A DNA stretch of 33,076 nucleotides from Bacteroidota bacterium (GCA_023433265.1 JAEZDR010000159.1:1-33076), one strand, 5' to 3'; positions 15,512 to 24,643 are shown, numbered from the stretch's first letter. Made by a program: numbers and translations. The notes: generated by a model from the sequence alone, not told the origin.

Positions 15512-16117
15512 ATGTTTACAGGTATTGTAGAAAACATGGGCAAGGTTGAAAAGATTGAAGCTTCAGGCAGCAACAAAACATTCTTTATTTCCTCCCCCGT
15601 TTCCGGGCAGCTCCGTACTGATCAGAGTGTTGCCCATAATGGCGTTTGCCTTACAGTGGAGGGCATTCAAGATGGCGTACACAGGGTAACGGCAATTGAT
15701 GAAACATTGAAAAAGAGCAATCTCGGCAACCTTCAACCGGGTTCTTTCGTTAACCTGGAAAGATGTATGCAAATGAATGGCAGGCTCGACGGTCACATGG
15801 TACAAGGCCATGTGGATTGCACAGCTGCCTGTTTACGCATCACTGAAAAAGAAGGGAGTTGGGAGTACACCTTCAGCTACCCGGGTGAGTTTGCTAATTT
15901 GCTGATAGAAAAAGGCTCTGTTTGCCTTAACGGCATTAGCCTCACTGTATTTAACGTTACGGGAAACAGTTTTGATGTAGCGATCATTCCTTATACCTAC
16001 ACCCACACTAATATGCAGCAGCTAAAAGTGAACGACAGGGTAAACATCGAATTTGATGTTGTTGGAAAATATATACAACGCAACCTCTTTCTAAACAAAG
16101 AACCCATCGCACACTAG
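15512..16117 (+). CDS. ribE: Riboflavin synthase alpha chain
   Basis: It dismutates two 6,7-dimethyl-8-ribityllumazine molecules to riboflavin and a pyrimidinedione. At 201 residues it has the family length and its two tandem lumazine-binding barrels. Barrel one begins MFTGIVENMGKVEKIE and has NGVCLTVEG; barrel two starts near GRLDGHMVQGHVD (about 89-101) and has GSVCLNGISLTV (about 137-148). The C-terminal NIEFDVVGKYIQRN is the trimerisation helix region. It is isolated from the other rib genes, placed between the Smr-domain gene's terminator and the convergent RDD gene. The transcript is predicted to be nearly leaderless, so no FMN riboswitch regulates it from this position. Confidence 0.96.
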   Translation: MFTGIVENMGKVEKIEASGSNKTFFISSPVSGQLRTDQSVAHNGVCLTVEGIQDGVHRVTAIDETLKKSNLGNLQPGSFVNLERCMQMNGRLDGHMVQGHVDCTAACLRITEKEGSWEYTFSYPGEFANLLIEKGSVCLNGISLTVFNVTGNSFDVAIIPYTYTHTNMQQLKVNDRVNIEFDVVGKYIQRNLFLNKEPIAH

Positions 16118-16149
16118 TTCACGAAAGCCGGCAGGATATACTGTTCCCG

Positions 16150-16545
16150 CTAAATCTCTACAACGTAGGTCCCCGTAGCTATATCGTGTAATGGCCGCTC
16201 GAAGAAGGGAATAAAAAACAGGTCTATCACGGTAAGCCGTAAAAGGCTTCTTGCTAATACCCGTAAAAAGCCGGGCTTTCTACCGGATGCAGTTACCACA
16301 ACTGTATAAGAAAACTTTTTGCCTAAGCTGCGGCCGGTAAAACCTTCGGCTACGGTGTAGTACACTACAATCGTAGCTGCAAAAAACCAGGAATATTGGA
16401 AGAAGGGCGTCCGGTAATGAAAGGCATAGAAACTATTGACCTTATACGCGAGGTAAGCGATCAATGCAACCACTACTGTGTCTATGAGAAAATTCACCGT
16501 CCGGGTGCCTACACCTACTGTCTTCATTTTATGCTTACTGTTCAA
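16150..16545 (-). CDS. RDD family membrane protein
   Basis: A 131-residue integral membrane protein with three predicted helices. It shows the RDD family pattern: an Arg in the first helix region (VGTRTVNFLIDTVVV, R and D conserved), a second helix (YSWFFAATIVVYYTVAEG), then GRSLGKKFSYTVVV and an Arg-rich third segment (RVLARSLLRLTVIDLFFI). The function of the family is largely unknown, with transport suggested for some members. The start at 16545 overlaps the stop of the upstream BNR-repeat gene by 11 bases, indicating an operon; a second ATG at 16527 would avoid the overlap and cannot be excluded. It converges on ribE with a 32-base gap and no obvious terminator. Confidence 0.85.
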   Translation of the reverse strand: MNSKHKMKTVGVGTRTVNFLIDTVVVALIAYLAYKVNSFYAFHYRTPFFQYSWFFAATIVVYYTVAEGFTGRSLGKKFSYTVVVTASGRKPGFLRVLARSLLRLTVIDLFFIPFFERPLHDIATGTYVVEI

Positions 16546-17581
16546 AATCCCACTTCAGCCTGGCTATTTTACCCCTGGCTCCTGCTAAATAAATATTCTT
16601 TCCATTGGCAGACTGCTGCACTACATGGAAGCCGTCTGTGCTAATTCGCTGCCAGGTATCGCCACCGTCCTCGGAAACATCCACACCGTTGATGCCTGTG
16701 GCCACGAGGTGTTCCTTTGTAAGATGGGTAACACAACTACGGTAGCCCGAAGGTGCTTTACTGGCCGGTCTCCACGACCTACCGCCATCTTCAGAGAGGA
16801 AACAGGTTTTAGTCGTATCGTTCGGGCGTGCAAAATCGCCGCCTACCACCACAACATAGCGATTCTGAATGGAACTTACTGAATTAGCACCCGCCGTCGT
16901 TTTTCCTTTCTCGAATGGCAATTCTACAAAACTCCCCTGAACATAAAAGCGCGAGCTCCTTCTTTCAATATAATACCTGCTTTGTGTGCCACCCGTTACG
17001 TAGGCATAGTCCGTTCCGCGGCTTTTCATCATTTCTACGTTTGTTCCGCTTGCTGCAAAAAAAGCCTCCCCTTTCTCGAACGTCTCCAAACCGTTCAACT
17101 TTGAGGCATCCCCTCTTCTTGCATCCACCCATATCTTATAGTCTTTACCGTTCACAGGGTCCGCAACCACGATGCCTTCTTTTCGACTATTGAAACTCAT
17201 AGCATCAAGAAAAGCCATACGGGTTGTATCCCTGAATATTTCTTTCCAGGTCTTTCCCCCATCCCTTGTTTGCAGTAACAGGGCAGGCTGCGTTACTGCC
17301 ATAATGATGGCATTGTTTTCATCGAAAGCCTCAACATCTCTAAAATCGCTCTTCTCATAACCCGGCACCGGTATGTTTGCCCATGTGGCGCCGCCATCGG
17401 TAGACCTGATGACCGTGCCTTCGGAACCACTCACCCATATAGTATGCTCATTGGGCATACTCATACCCCTCAGGCTGCCTTTGGCATTATGCACTATCTC
17501 CAGCGAAGCTTTTGCGGTTTGCGCAATAGCCGCGCTACCCACCAGCATTAGTAAAATAAGGTATAGACCAATTATTCTCAT
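16535..17581 (-). CDS. Secreted BNR/Asp-box repeat protein, Ycf48-like beta-propeller
   Basis: A 348-residue protein with a Sec signal peptide (MRIIGLYLILLMLVGSAAIAQ) and a beta-propeller body. Four Asp-box motifs mark the blades: STDGGATW, TRDGGKTW, SEDGGRSW and SEDGGDTW, each followed by a short hydrophobic strand. The layout resembles Ycf48/photosystem-assembly-like propellers, often labelled oxidoreductases in Bacteroidota; there is no sialidase RIP motif or catalytic set, so a glycosidase is unlikely. There is no T9SS tail, so it is probably periplasmic. It is the first gene of a two-gene operon with the RDD membrane protein (11-base overlap). Its ligand is unknown. Confidence 0.85.
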   Translation of the reverse strand: MRIIGLYLILLMLVGSAAIAQTAKASLEIVHNAKGSLRGMSMPNEHTIWVSGSEGTVIRSTDGGATWANIPVPGYEKSDFRDVEAFDENNAIIMAVTQPALLLQTRDGGKTWKEIFRDTTRMAFLDAMSFNSRKEGIVVADPVNGKDYKIWVDARRGDASKLNGLETFEKGEAFFAASGTNVEMMKSRGTDYAYVTGGTQSRYYIERRSSRFYVQGSFVELPFEKGKTTAGANSVSSIQNRYVVVVGGDFARPNDTTKTCFLSEDGGRSWRPASKAPSGYRSCVTHLTKEHLVATGINGVDVSEDGGDTWQRISTDGFHVVQQSANGKNIYLAGARGKIARLKWDFEQ

Positions 17582-17671
17582 TGGGGTATATCATTTTTAG
17601 ATTCTACCAAAAATAGCGAAGAACACCTTATATAGCTTAAGGCTGCTCGCCTGTTTATGCACAGGCGCTGC

Positions 17672-17701
17672 TTGAAACCCTGTACAATTACTTTAATTTT
17701 C
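17672..17701 (+). promoter_or_regulatory. Predicted promoter of corA
   Basis: TTG at 17672-17674 and TAATTTTC at 17694-17701 are separated by 19 bases, the usual Bacteroidota -33/-7 spacing. The last base of the -7 element is C rather than G. The ATG at 17708 follows six bases later. Confidence 0.5.
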
Positions 17702-17707
17702 CACATT

Positions 17708-18613
17708 ATGCCAGTTGAACATTATTGTCTTAATGGCCATGATGAGCCGAGATGGCTGGACGTGACCCAGCCGGAAGAACAGGAGGTGGAAGATCTTGCA
17801 AAGCGTTTTCACTTCGACCTGCAGCAAACGAAGGATATGCTGCAACCTGAGGAGTTACCCAACTTCGAAACTCTGGGTTCCAAACATTTCCTGTTGATCC
17901 GTTTGTTTAACTCAGACCCCAGGGCGCATCACCACACCATCAGGGAAGTAACCGGCAAGCTACTCCTTGTGTTCGATGAAGAAATGCTGCTAACCTTCCA
18001 TACAGGCCCGCTGGACATCATCCGGGTAATGAAGGAAAAGCACCTCAGCAACCACCGGTGCAACTCTATTAGCTATCTCGTTCAAAGCTTCCTGATGGAA
18101 TCTTTTAAAACATTCGAAATCGGAGGCGTGGGACTGGGAAAACAAATAGATGACTATGAGTCAACTATTTTCCTTAAGACTACGAAACCTGCTATGTTGA
18201 GGGGATTATACTTTATAAAACGTAAAGCAGGTATCTGCAGGAAGATGTTGTTATTAACGGGCGAAGCATTATTGACGATGAAAAACGCTGAACTAACCCA
18301 TGTTCATCACAAGGACATCAGGGATATGCACGTGGAAGTACAAACCCTCTTCGACCAGGTGCATGAAGATGTAAACAACCTGCTAAGCACTTACCTGTCA
18401 CTGGCAACGCAAAAAACAAACGACGTAATGAAGGTGTTGACTATCTTCTCAGTTTTCTTCATGCCACTCACCTTTATCGTAGGCATCTATGGCATGAACT
18501 TCAGGTTCATGCCGGAACTGAACGAGCCTTGGGCATACCCTGCTGTGTTAGTACTGATGTTCCTGATATCGCTCGCTCTATTTTTCTGGATGAAAAGAAG
18601 GAAGTGGCTATAG
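17708..18613 (+). CDS. corA: CorA family divalent cation transporter
   Basis: An inner-membrane Mg2+/Co2+ (or Zn2+) channel subunit, active as a pentamer. I chose the ATG at 17708 (301 residues); 17 upstream codons in frame look non-coding. The N-terminal two thirds form the cytoplasmic funnel (LDVTQPEEQEVEDLAKRF to about 240, with long helices, including DIRDMHVEVQTLFDQVHEDV). The first membrane helix (about 240-261) ends in the signature GMN at 262-264 within IYGMNF. The second helix follows (AYPAVLVLMFLISLALFFW) and ends in the basic tail MKRRKWL. The loop after GMN is RFMPELNEPW, acidic as in CorA. ZntB-like transporters share this fold, so the ion is not certain. Encoded alone, 25 bases before lipB. 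Confidence 0.9.
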   Translation: MPVEHYCLNGHDEPRWLDVTQPEEQEVEDLAKRFHFDLQQTKDMLQPEELPNFETLGSKHFLLIRLFNSDPRAHHHTIREVTGKLLLVFDEEMLLTFHTGPLDIIRVMKEKHLSNHRCNSISYLVQSFLMESFKTFEIGGVGLGKQIDDYESTIFLKTTKPAMLRGLYFIKRKAGICRKMLLLTGEALLTMKNAELTHVHHKDIRDMHVEVQTLFDQVHEDVNNLLSTYLSLATQKTNDVMKVLTIFSVFFMPLTFIVGIYGMNFRFMPELNEPWAYPAVLVLMFLISLALFFWMKRRKWL

Positions 18614-18626
18614 CTGTGCGCTGGCC

Positions 18627-18634
18627 TATTTTTG
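18627..18634 (+). promoter_or_regulatory. -7 element directly before lipB
   Basis: TATTTTTG, then CGTA, then ATG at 18639. It has the same four-base spacing as purC and ribE. No clear -33 element; it sits in the 25-base gap after corA. Confidence 0.55.
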
Positions 18635-18638
18635 CGTA

Positions 18639-19328
18639 ATGAAAATGCCCGTTGTTTTTAGCGACCTTGGAAAGCGTCCTTATAAAGAAACCTGGGACTT
18701 GCAGGAAACATTGCTACAAGCTAAGGTAAAAGCCAAGAGCATGCCCGAGCTTCCCCTGCAAAACAATGATCAGTTGCTTTTTGTTGAACATCCGCATGTT
18801 TATACGCTCGGCAAAAACGGCAAGCCAGAGCATGTCCTCATTTCAGAAGAAGAACGCCGCAAGCAGGAAATTGAGTATTACCACATTAACCGCGGTGGTG
18901 ATATTACCTATCACGGTCCCGGGCAACTGGTTGCTTACCCTATATTGGACCTTGACCACTTTAAAACCGATCTTGGCTGGTACCTGCGCAACCTTGAAGA
19001 AGTAGTAATTCTTACCCTGGCACACTACGGGATAAACGGCGGACGCAGCAAAGGTGAAACCGGTGTTTGGCTTGATGCAGAGATTAAAGGAAAGGAAAGG
19101 AAAATATGTGCCATGGGCATACGCTGCAGCCGGTGGGTTACCATGCACGGCCTCGCATTGAACGTAAATACAGATCTCCGGTTCTTTAACTATATCATTC
19201 CCTGCGGCATCCAAAACAAACAGGTCACATCTATACAAAAGGAGCTGGGAAGGCAAGTGGATATAGTGGAAGTAAAAGCTTTGATGAGAGAAAACTTCGC
19301 TTCGGTTTTTGAAGTTGAACTAGTGTAA
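18639..19328 (+). CDS. lipB: Octanoyl-[acyl-carrier-protein]:protein octanoyltransferase
   Basis: It transfers octanoyl from acyl carrier protein to the lipoyl domains of 2-oxoacid dehydrogenases and GcvH, the first step of lipoate assembly. At 229 residues it has the family length. Motifs: LLFVEHPHVYTLGKNGKPEHVL (about 47-67), the signature NRGGDITYHGPGQLVAYP (about 84-101), KICAMGIR with the catalytic Lys at about 155, and IPCGI with the acyl-accepting Cys at about 189. It supports the pyruvate dehydrogenase complex whose E1-beta is in this window, though it is not cotranscribed with it. LipA is not nearby. The first ATG, four bases after the -7 element, is the chosen start; an ATG two codons later is possible. 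Confidence 0.95.
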   Translation: MKMPVVFSDLGKRPYKETWDLQETLLQAKVKAKSMPELPLQNNDQLLFVEHPHVYTLGKNGKPEHVLISEEERRKQEIEYYHINRGGDITYHGPGQLVAYPILDLDHFKTDLGWYLRNLEEVVILTLAHYGINGGRSKGETGVWLDAEIKGKERKICAMGIRCSRWVTMHGLALNVNTDLRFFNYIIPCGIQNKQVTSIQKELGRQVDIVEVKALMRENFASVFEVELV

Positions 19329-19358
19329 ACCAGCCAATTGCACAAGCATCCCATAGGC

Positions 19359-19385
19359 AAAGCCGTTCTTACCCCGAACGGCTTT
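19359..19385 (+). terminator. Terminator after lipB
   Basis: AAAGCCGTTC (19359-19368), loop TTACCCC, GAACGGCTTT (19376-19385). A perfect 10-base stem 31 bases after the lipB stop, ending in TTT. The T-tract is short. Confidence 0.7.
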
Positions 19386-19588
19386 GTAATGTAGCTTAAG
19401 GATGAATAATCTATTCCTTAAGCTGCAGGTAAAACGAACCATTTGTTATAGGAAAGGAACTGCTCCGCTTCCCCTACGTGAGAAAAAGATAGTCCTTTTA
19501 TCACCTGCTTACCAGTTAGTTGAACCGGCGCACTCCACCATAAACAATGTATTGCTAACCCTTACCTTCGCATACTCAAGAAAAGGAA

Positions 19589-20323
19589 ATGAAAGCAGCC
19601 AGTAAACTCAATATCCTCGCCTTTAGCAGTTCGCGCGCCGGTAGTAGTAGCTATCTTGAAATGGCGGCTCCCCATATTCAGGAAATGTTAGGAACCAAAT
19701 CCATCAAGATTGCATTCATCCCTTACGCAGCCGTTGTAAACGATTACGAGTCATACGCCGAAATGGTGCGAAAAGGATTAAATGCTCCGCATTACAACAT
19801 CCAGATCGCCTATCCGGAAAGCGCTGCAGAAGTAATTACCGAAGCCGACGCTATAATGGTGGGCGGTGGCAACACTTTTAAACTGCTTCACCATCTTTAC
19901 GCTTACAAACTCATCGAACTTATTCGCGGGCGTGTAAAAAATGGAGTACCCTATATAGGGTGGAGTGCCGGCGCTAATCTCACCGGGCAAAGTATCTGTA
20001 CTACTAACGATATGCCCATCATTCACCCTCCAAGCTTCAATAGCTTTGGCCTCTTCCCTTTCCAGATTAATCCTCATTACATTAATTACACTATCCCTGG
20101 CCATAATGGAGAAACAAGAGACCAACGCCTCACGGAGTTTATGCACCTTAACAAAGGTCTCAATGTAGTTTGCCTTCCTGAAGGCACGGCTGTCATTTCT
20201 AAAGAAGGCGAAACCAAATACGCGGGTAATGAACCTGGAGTTGTATTCATGAACGAAGCTGGAAAAGAAATCCAGCGCCGCCATGTTGCGGATGGCGAAA
20301 GCCTCAACTTCCTGTTACAATAA
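19589..20323 (+). CDS. pepE: Dipeptidase E (peptidase family S51)
   Basis: A 244-residue cytoplasmic peptidase that cleaves Asp-Xaa dipeptides (alpha-aspartyl dipeptidase). It has the class-I glutamine-amidotransferase-like fold with the nucleophile in GWSAGAN (Ser at about 126), preceded by the VGGGNTFKLLHHL motif (about 91-102) and followed by TTNDMPIIHPPSF (Asp at about 141) and NPHYINYTIPGHNGETRDQR (His at about 163), the expected triad partners. The C-terminus includes VVCLPEGTAVI. The length is close to known PepE (about 230-240). It stands alone, with TACCTTCG at 19563-19570 as a possible -7 element and 18 bases of leader. It converges on the large T9SS protein gene. Confidence 0.93.
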   Translation: MKAASKLNILAFSSSRAGSSSYLEMAAPHIQEMLGTKSIKIAFIPYAAVVNDYESYAEMVRKGLNAPHYNIQIAYPESAAEVITEADAIMVGGGNTFKLLHHLYAYKLIELIRGRVKNGVPYIGWSAGANLTGQSICTTNDMPIIHPPSFNSFGLFPFQINPHYINYTIPGHNGETRDQRLTEFMHLNKGLNVVCLPEGTAVISKEGETKYAGNEPGVVFMNEAGKEIQRRHVADGESLNFLLQ

Positions 20324-20347
20324 GAGAGCTGCCGGTAAGCAGCTCTC
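20324..20347. terminator. Hairpin between convergent pepE and T9SS genes
   Basis: GAGAGCTGC (20324-20332), loop CGGTAA, GCAGCTCTC (20339-20347), a perfect 9-base stem directly abutting the pepE stop. The T-tract is poor on either side (TTATTGT on the minus strand), so termination is plausible but not strong. Confidence 0.6.
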
Positions 20348-20371
20348 ATCATAGTTTAAAACCTATTCTGC

Positions 20372-23300
20372 TTATTTAATCAGGATACGTTGCGAATGAA
20401 CGCTACCCGCACTTACCAGCTTTAAAACATAGCTGCCCATCGCTAAACCAGCAGGCAAAGGAATTGCCATGGTTGCCCTGCCACCTTTATGGTTCAACCG
20501 CATCCTAAACAATTCTTGCCCGGCTGCATTTAACAAAAGGACTTCATATTCGCCCTGTGCAGCGTTCATTCTGATGTTTGCAATGCTTCCTTCCACCGGG
20601 TTCGGATAAACAGAAAACGGTTTACTAGCGTTATGATCAATACGAATATGCGCAACGTTGCTGTATTGTATGCGCCCTTGTTTATCTATTGCTTTCACCC
20701 GGTAATAGTTGTCGGCCTCAACAGCAGTAGCATCCATAAATTCGTAATGATTATCACTGCCGTTTTTCGCTTCCAGTGTTGCCAAACTTGCGAAGGATGA
20801 AGAATTCGGTGAGCGTTCGACTATATACCTGGCAATATCTTTTTCGCCCTGTGTAGCAAAGCTCAATTGCACTGCGTTGCCTTTTAATGCAGCAAACAAG
20901 TTAATAGCATTGATAGCTAATGTAGCTGAGGGTCTCAACACAACCATAAAACGGTTGCTGGAAGCTGATGCCGCATCGTTTGTAATAGCAAAAGAAACGT
21001 CTGTTGTTACCGATAAATCAAGCGGGGTCACAGTAGAAAGATAACTATCTACCAGCATAGCCTCCAGGCCGCTTGTGGCTAATTGCAATGCAGTAAACTC
21101 CAGCTTATAATTACCGGCGGCTGCTCCTGTTAGTTTTAAAAATATTGTATCATTAGAATGGATGAACGGACGCTTCTCTACTGCTAGTAACTCACCGTCT
21201 CTGAGATTGCCAAGGTTGATGCTAAGGTTAAGCATCTTCTTAATGTCCTCTTGCGTCAATGCCTTCGAATAGGAACTGTCATATTTAACGCGTACACCAT
21301 CCTGTAACTTGGTAGCCGTACCTGCAACCGTGTAAAGGTTGATGATGATTTGTTCACCGGTGGTTGGGGTCCGCAAAGTATTTACTATCGCGTCGTTAGC
21401 CGTCTTCATAGCCTCGGTAAACTGCAACTGTGCATTCACCGGAATGTAGAAGGCTTGTCCGCTCTCAATATACCTGGCAGCATTATCTGCAGCTAAGCCG
21501 GCCGATGGGGTTAATTCATAAACCCCTGCACTTACTCTTTCTACAGTGGCGTAGGCGCCTAAACTTCCCATGTTTGCATTCCAAACATAATAGCCCGAGG
21601 TAACGCCAGGATTACCATTGTATATAGCTTCAAAGTCAACATTAGAAGCATAGGGATTTGGGATAAGAGAATATCCGGCTCCGGCGATGCCTGTTGTTAC
21701 CGTACCGCAGTTGAGCGCCCCCTTCATTCTTAATACAGTATTAGCTGTTGATGCCGCGTTTGTCAAATCAATATTCCTATCTCCCCTAATAAACAGAAAC
21801 CATACCCCACCGTTATCAGTAAGTTTTGTGGCGTTGGTGTTGCTAACGGCTTTTAATATTGAACCGTCATAATACCTAAGAGAAGTTGAACTTACATTGC
21901 CCGTAACATCAAAGCCATTCGTACCTGCGCCGCCTATTTGGGTAATGTGCGTGCCATATCCGGCAGTTAACGCTCCCGCTTCCTGCCAGGACTCAAATAT
22001 TGTTGGCGACGAGGAGGCGTTCAAAGGTGTAGCCAGCAGCCGCCATGCACGCCTGCCGTATGCCGGAATAAAACGCTCAACTGTAACGTCTCCGTTAATG
22101 ATGCCATTAACCTCTGCCACCCTTGCAGTTCCGCCTGCATCGGATTTCAAAACCATGTTACCACCTGTATTAAGGATAGCGCCAGTATTCACCATCACTG
22201 TACCCGCATTTACGCCGGCTGCCATATTGATCGTAGTTCCCAGTGTAATGCTCGCATTGTTGTTTAGTATCAAATCCTTTAGTCCCGCGTTTTCGCTGAA
22301 CCTCACCGTACCAGCAGTTCCATTGATAATAAGCGTCGAAGTCACATCACTTGAAACTGTGCCGTTATTGCATTCAACTGCTCCATTAATAGTGAGGCTA
22401 TGTGAGCCGATCTCCAGTGAACCGGAAACAAGTGCCAGGGTAGAAACTGTTGCGTTGCCTGTTATGGCTGCGGTACCGGTAACAGAAAGGTGTGCATAGT
22501 TGCCCGCAGGTACATTCACGCCAGCAACAACCAAACGGGAAGCAGCGTTGCGTACATGGATAGACGCAGTTTCTGCCACTTCAAAGTCTTCTATATTATT
22601 ATCAGTATCCTGGGTTTCCAACTTTCTTTTGAAAGCTTTATTGCCGCCATGAAGGGACGCTGTTGTGCCTTCAAAGTATGTTCCGCTTGTAGCAGCCCAG
22701 CCTAAGCCGTCTATTTTCACATCATCGTCTAATCTAACGATGGCAATTTGTCCTCCAGCATCACTGAACCCGCCTCCTATTACGCCATCGCGTGGCACAG
22801 CAACCGACTTGCCCACACTGATGGTTGCATTGGGTGAAAGCAACCAATAGGAATAGGGCGCAATCGTACCTGACAGCATTCCGCCCGCCGTCCCTGCAGT
22901 TCCATTTGCTGACTGGTATTTAATGGCAAGCGCACTAAGGTTAATGCTTCTGTCGGTAGTGTTTACTATTTCAACAAATTCATCAGAAGCTGATGCTCCA
23001 TAATCATAACTAAAACCGGTGATTAATAATTCGCCGGGTTGAACTAAGGGAGAAGGCACTGCACTCACCTCCACGCCGCTACTCCATATACTCCCTCTTC
23101 TGGTGAATACTTTGAAATAATAAAGTGTTCCATTAACAAGACCAGTCACAACCTGGGGAAGACTGAGCCCTTTATACACTATATACCCATTGCCCAAAAC
23201 ACTGCCGCTACCGAAAGCCGGATTACCTGAATAGCTGTTTCCATCTCCGGTGGGTACCGCTGTTATGGGTGATGTTGCTGCAACTACCATTAGCTCATCA

Positions 23301-24415
23301 AAACAGTTGCCTGACGCGGGGGGCTCGACTGATATCTTTACTGAACCATACCGTGCAAGCGCCGAACAACTAACTACATTAGCAGGTGATGTATAGGCTA
23401 TAGTATGCGTACCTGAACCCGCAGCGCTTCCTGAAACATTTCCCGAAGCGAACGTAAGGTTTGCCGCTGTAATTGAATTTACTGATATCGTATTGCCCGC
23501 AGCCGCCGTGCAGGGTACATCAATCGTAATGAAAAAATAGGATGTCGTATTCTTGGAAATTAATTGACTAGCAAACACGTCGAAATCCTGGAGGCCCGCT
23601 GAGGGTATGCTTTGTTTAACAGCTAGCAACCTATCATTTGCGATGCTAAAGTTTGCATCGGCCGAATACCATATCTTAAGATTAGAAAAATCACTGGTAG
23701 CGTAACTTCCGGATGTAGAAATAGTAATTCCCCTCACACTTCCATTAGATACACTGGCAGATACAGCAAATCTGTGGATGACCTGGTTTGTTGCACCTTG
23801 CATTAAACTGCTCGCAGGAACAGACGGATTATCCGATGTGATATTAATGGATGGAGCCACGCCTGTAAAGGTCATCAGCCCCGCTGCCGCAATTGGGTCA
23901 GGGCCTGTTACATTTACACTGTCAGCAAAGGAGAAATAACTGAGCGGTGTGGCCGCAATACGGATTGTATTTCCGGTTACCGCATCATTCGATAAACTTG
24001 TGCTGATAAAAAGATAACCTGTACTACCAGCCATTATCGTTTTCGGAGTAAATGAGGGCATTACATGTGTTCCGGGCCCGAGGCTCAGTGTCTTCGCACT
24101 CAACAGCTCATCATTACCGCTGAAAACTGCATCGCTTGAGTAAAATACACGCAACGTGGTAATATCCGAAGTATCATACATACCCAAAGTGGTAAGGGTA
24201 AGACCCGTTAATGTGGCATTTGCATCAGCAACGGAAATATCGAAGCGTTGCAACTCTTCTTTGGCTCCTCCTTTTTTAATAGTTCCGTCAGGAATGGTTG
24301 CACTTGAAAGTATTACGGTGGCCTTGGGAGCCAGGCTGCTTTGTGCTAAAGCATATAGAGGCATTATGATTGTGCATGCTAAAAGCCACAGTGTATACTG
24401 CTTCTTCATAAGCAT
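20372..24415 (-). CDS. Very large secreted T9SS protein with lamin-tail domain
   Basis: A 1347-residue protein. It starts MLMKKQY (an alternative ATG is two codons in) with a Sec signal peptide ending near ALAQ. Residues about 27-190 and 195-340 are tandem copies of one beta domain (matching RF-x-S, TSD, YSSDA/YSADA and GNTI positions). A fibronectin-like stretch follows, then a lamin-tail domain from about 460 (GELLITGFSYDYGASASDEFVEIVN), then a repetitive Thr/Asn/Gly-rich region that may form a beta-helix. The last 80 residues are a T9SS type A sorting domain (FSVYPNPVEG, LLNAAGQELF, SGSVHSQRILIK-like end). It should be exported by the type IX secretion system and attached or released at the surface. 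No catalytic motif is visible; adhesion or surface binding is possible. TAACTTTG lies 19 bases upstream. Confidence 0.88.
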   Translation of the reverse strand: MLMKKQYTLWLLACTIIMPLYALAQSSLAPKATVILSSATIPDGTIKKGGAKEELQRFDISVADANATLTGLTLTTLGMYDTSDITTLRVFYSSDAVFSGNDELLSAKTLSLGPGTHVMPSFTPKTIMAGSTGYLFISTSLSNDAVTGNTIRIAATPLSYFSFADSVNVTGPDPIAAAGLMTFTGVAPSINITSDNPSVPASSLMQGATNQVIHRFAVSASVSNGSVRGITISTSGSYATSDFSNLKIWYSADANFSIANDRLLAVKQSIPSAGLQDFDVFASQLISKNTTSYFFITIDVPCTAAAGNTISVNSITAANLTFASGNVSGSAAGSGTHTIAYTSPANVVSCSALARYGSVKISVEPPASGNCFDELMVVAATSPITAVPTGDGNSYSGNPAFGSGSVLGNGYIVYKGLSLPQVVTGLVNGTLYYFKVFTRRGSIWSSGVEVSAVPSPLVQPGELLITGFSYDYGASASDEFVEIVNTTDRSINLSALAIKYQSANGTAGTAGGMLSGTIAPYSYWLLSPNATISVGKSVAVPRDGVIGGGFSDAGGQIAIVRLDDDVKIDGLGWAATSGTYFEGTTASLHGGNKAFKRKLETQDTDNNIEDFEVAETASIHVRNAASRLVVAGVNVPAGNYAHLSVTGTAAITGNATVSTLALVSGSLEIGSHSLTINGAVECNNGTVSSDVTSTLIINGTAGTVRFSENAGLKDLILNNNASITLGTTINMAAGVNAGTVMVNTGAILNTGGNMVLKSDAGGTARVAEVNGIINGDVTVERFIPAYGRRAWRLLATPLNASSSPTIFESWQEAGALTAGYGTHITQIGGAGTNGFDVTGNVSSTSLRYYDGSILKAVSNTNATKLTDNGGVWFLFIRGDRNIDLTNAASTANTVLRMKGALNCGTVTTGIAGAGYSLIPNPYASNVDFEAIYNGNPGVTSGYYVWNANMGSLGAYATVERVSAGVYELTPSAGLAADNAARYIESGQAFYIPVNAQLQFTEAMKTANDAIVNTLRTPTTGEQIIINLYTVAGTATKLQDGVRVKYDSSYSKALTQEDIKKMLNLSINLGNLRDGELLAVEKRPFIHSNDTIFLKLTGAAAGNYKLEFTALQLATSGLEAMLVDSYLSTVTPLDLSVTTDVSFAITNDAASASSNRFMVVLRPSATLAINAINLFAALKGNAVQLSFATQGEKDIARYIVERSPNSSSFASLATLEAKNGSDNHYEFMDATAVEADNYYRVKAIDKQGRIQYSNVAHIRIDHNASKPFSVYPNPVEGSIANIRMNAAQGEYEVLLLNAAGQELFRMRLNHKGGRATMAIPLPAGLAMGSYVLKLVSAGSVHSQRILIK

Positions 24416-24434
24416 AGGTTTTTAGGATATTGCT

Positions 24435-24442
24435 CAAAGTTA
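24435..24442 (-). promoter_or_regulatory. -7 element of the T9SS protein gene
   Basis: TAACTTTG on the minus strand, 19 bases before the ATG at 24415. It fits TAnnTTTG; no -33 element recognised. Confidence 0.45.
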
Positions 24443-24612
24443 ATAACTTTTCCCATATTGGGAATAATATTAAAAATCAAGGTCTTTAAACGCTTAAACG
24501 CCCCTCGCCTGATCTCGACTTCCTAATCGAGGCAAGGGTGCTACAGCATACACTTGAGCCTTTCTAACTCGCTGCCCCCTCTCATCACTTAGGCTGAAAA
24601 GTCGTCACCTCC

Positions 24613-24643
24613 AAATAAAAAAGGGAGCCTTTTACAGCTCCCT
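24613..24643 (-). terminator. Terminator of nifJ
   Basis: AGGGAGC (24622-24628), loop CTTTTACA, GCTCCCT (24637-24643); read on the minus strand it is followed by TTTTTATTT. It lies about 40 bases after the nifJ stop. The rest of 24444-24612 shows no gene. Confidence 0.8.

Noticed and set aside
19402..19605. Plus-strand 67-codon frame before pepE
   Set aside because: It overlaps the pepE start, has no conserved features and spans the probable pepE promoter.
21897..22499. 200-codon plus-strand frame inside the T9SS gene
   Set aside because: It is antisense to a well-supported gene; the Pro/Val/Ala-rich composition is the mirror of the Thr/Asn/Gly repeats.
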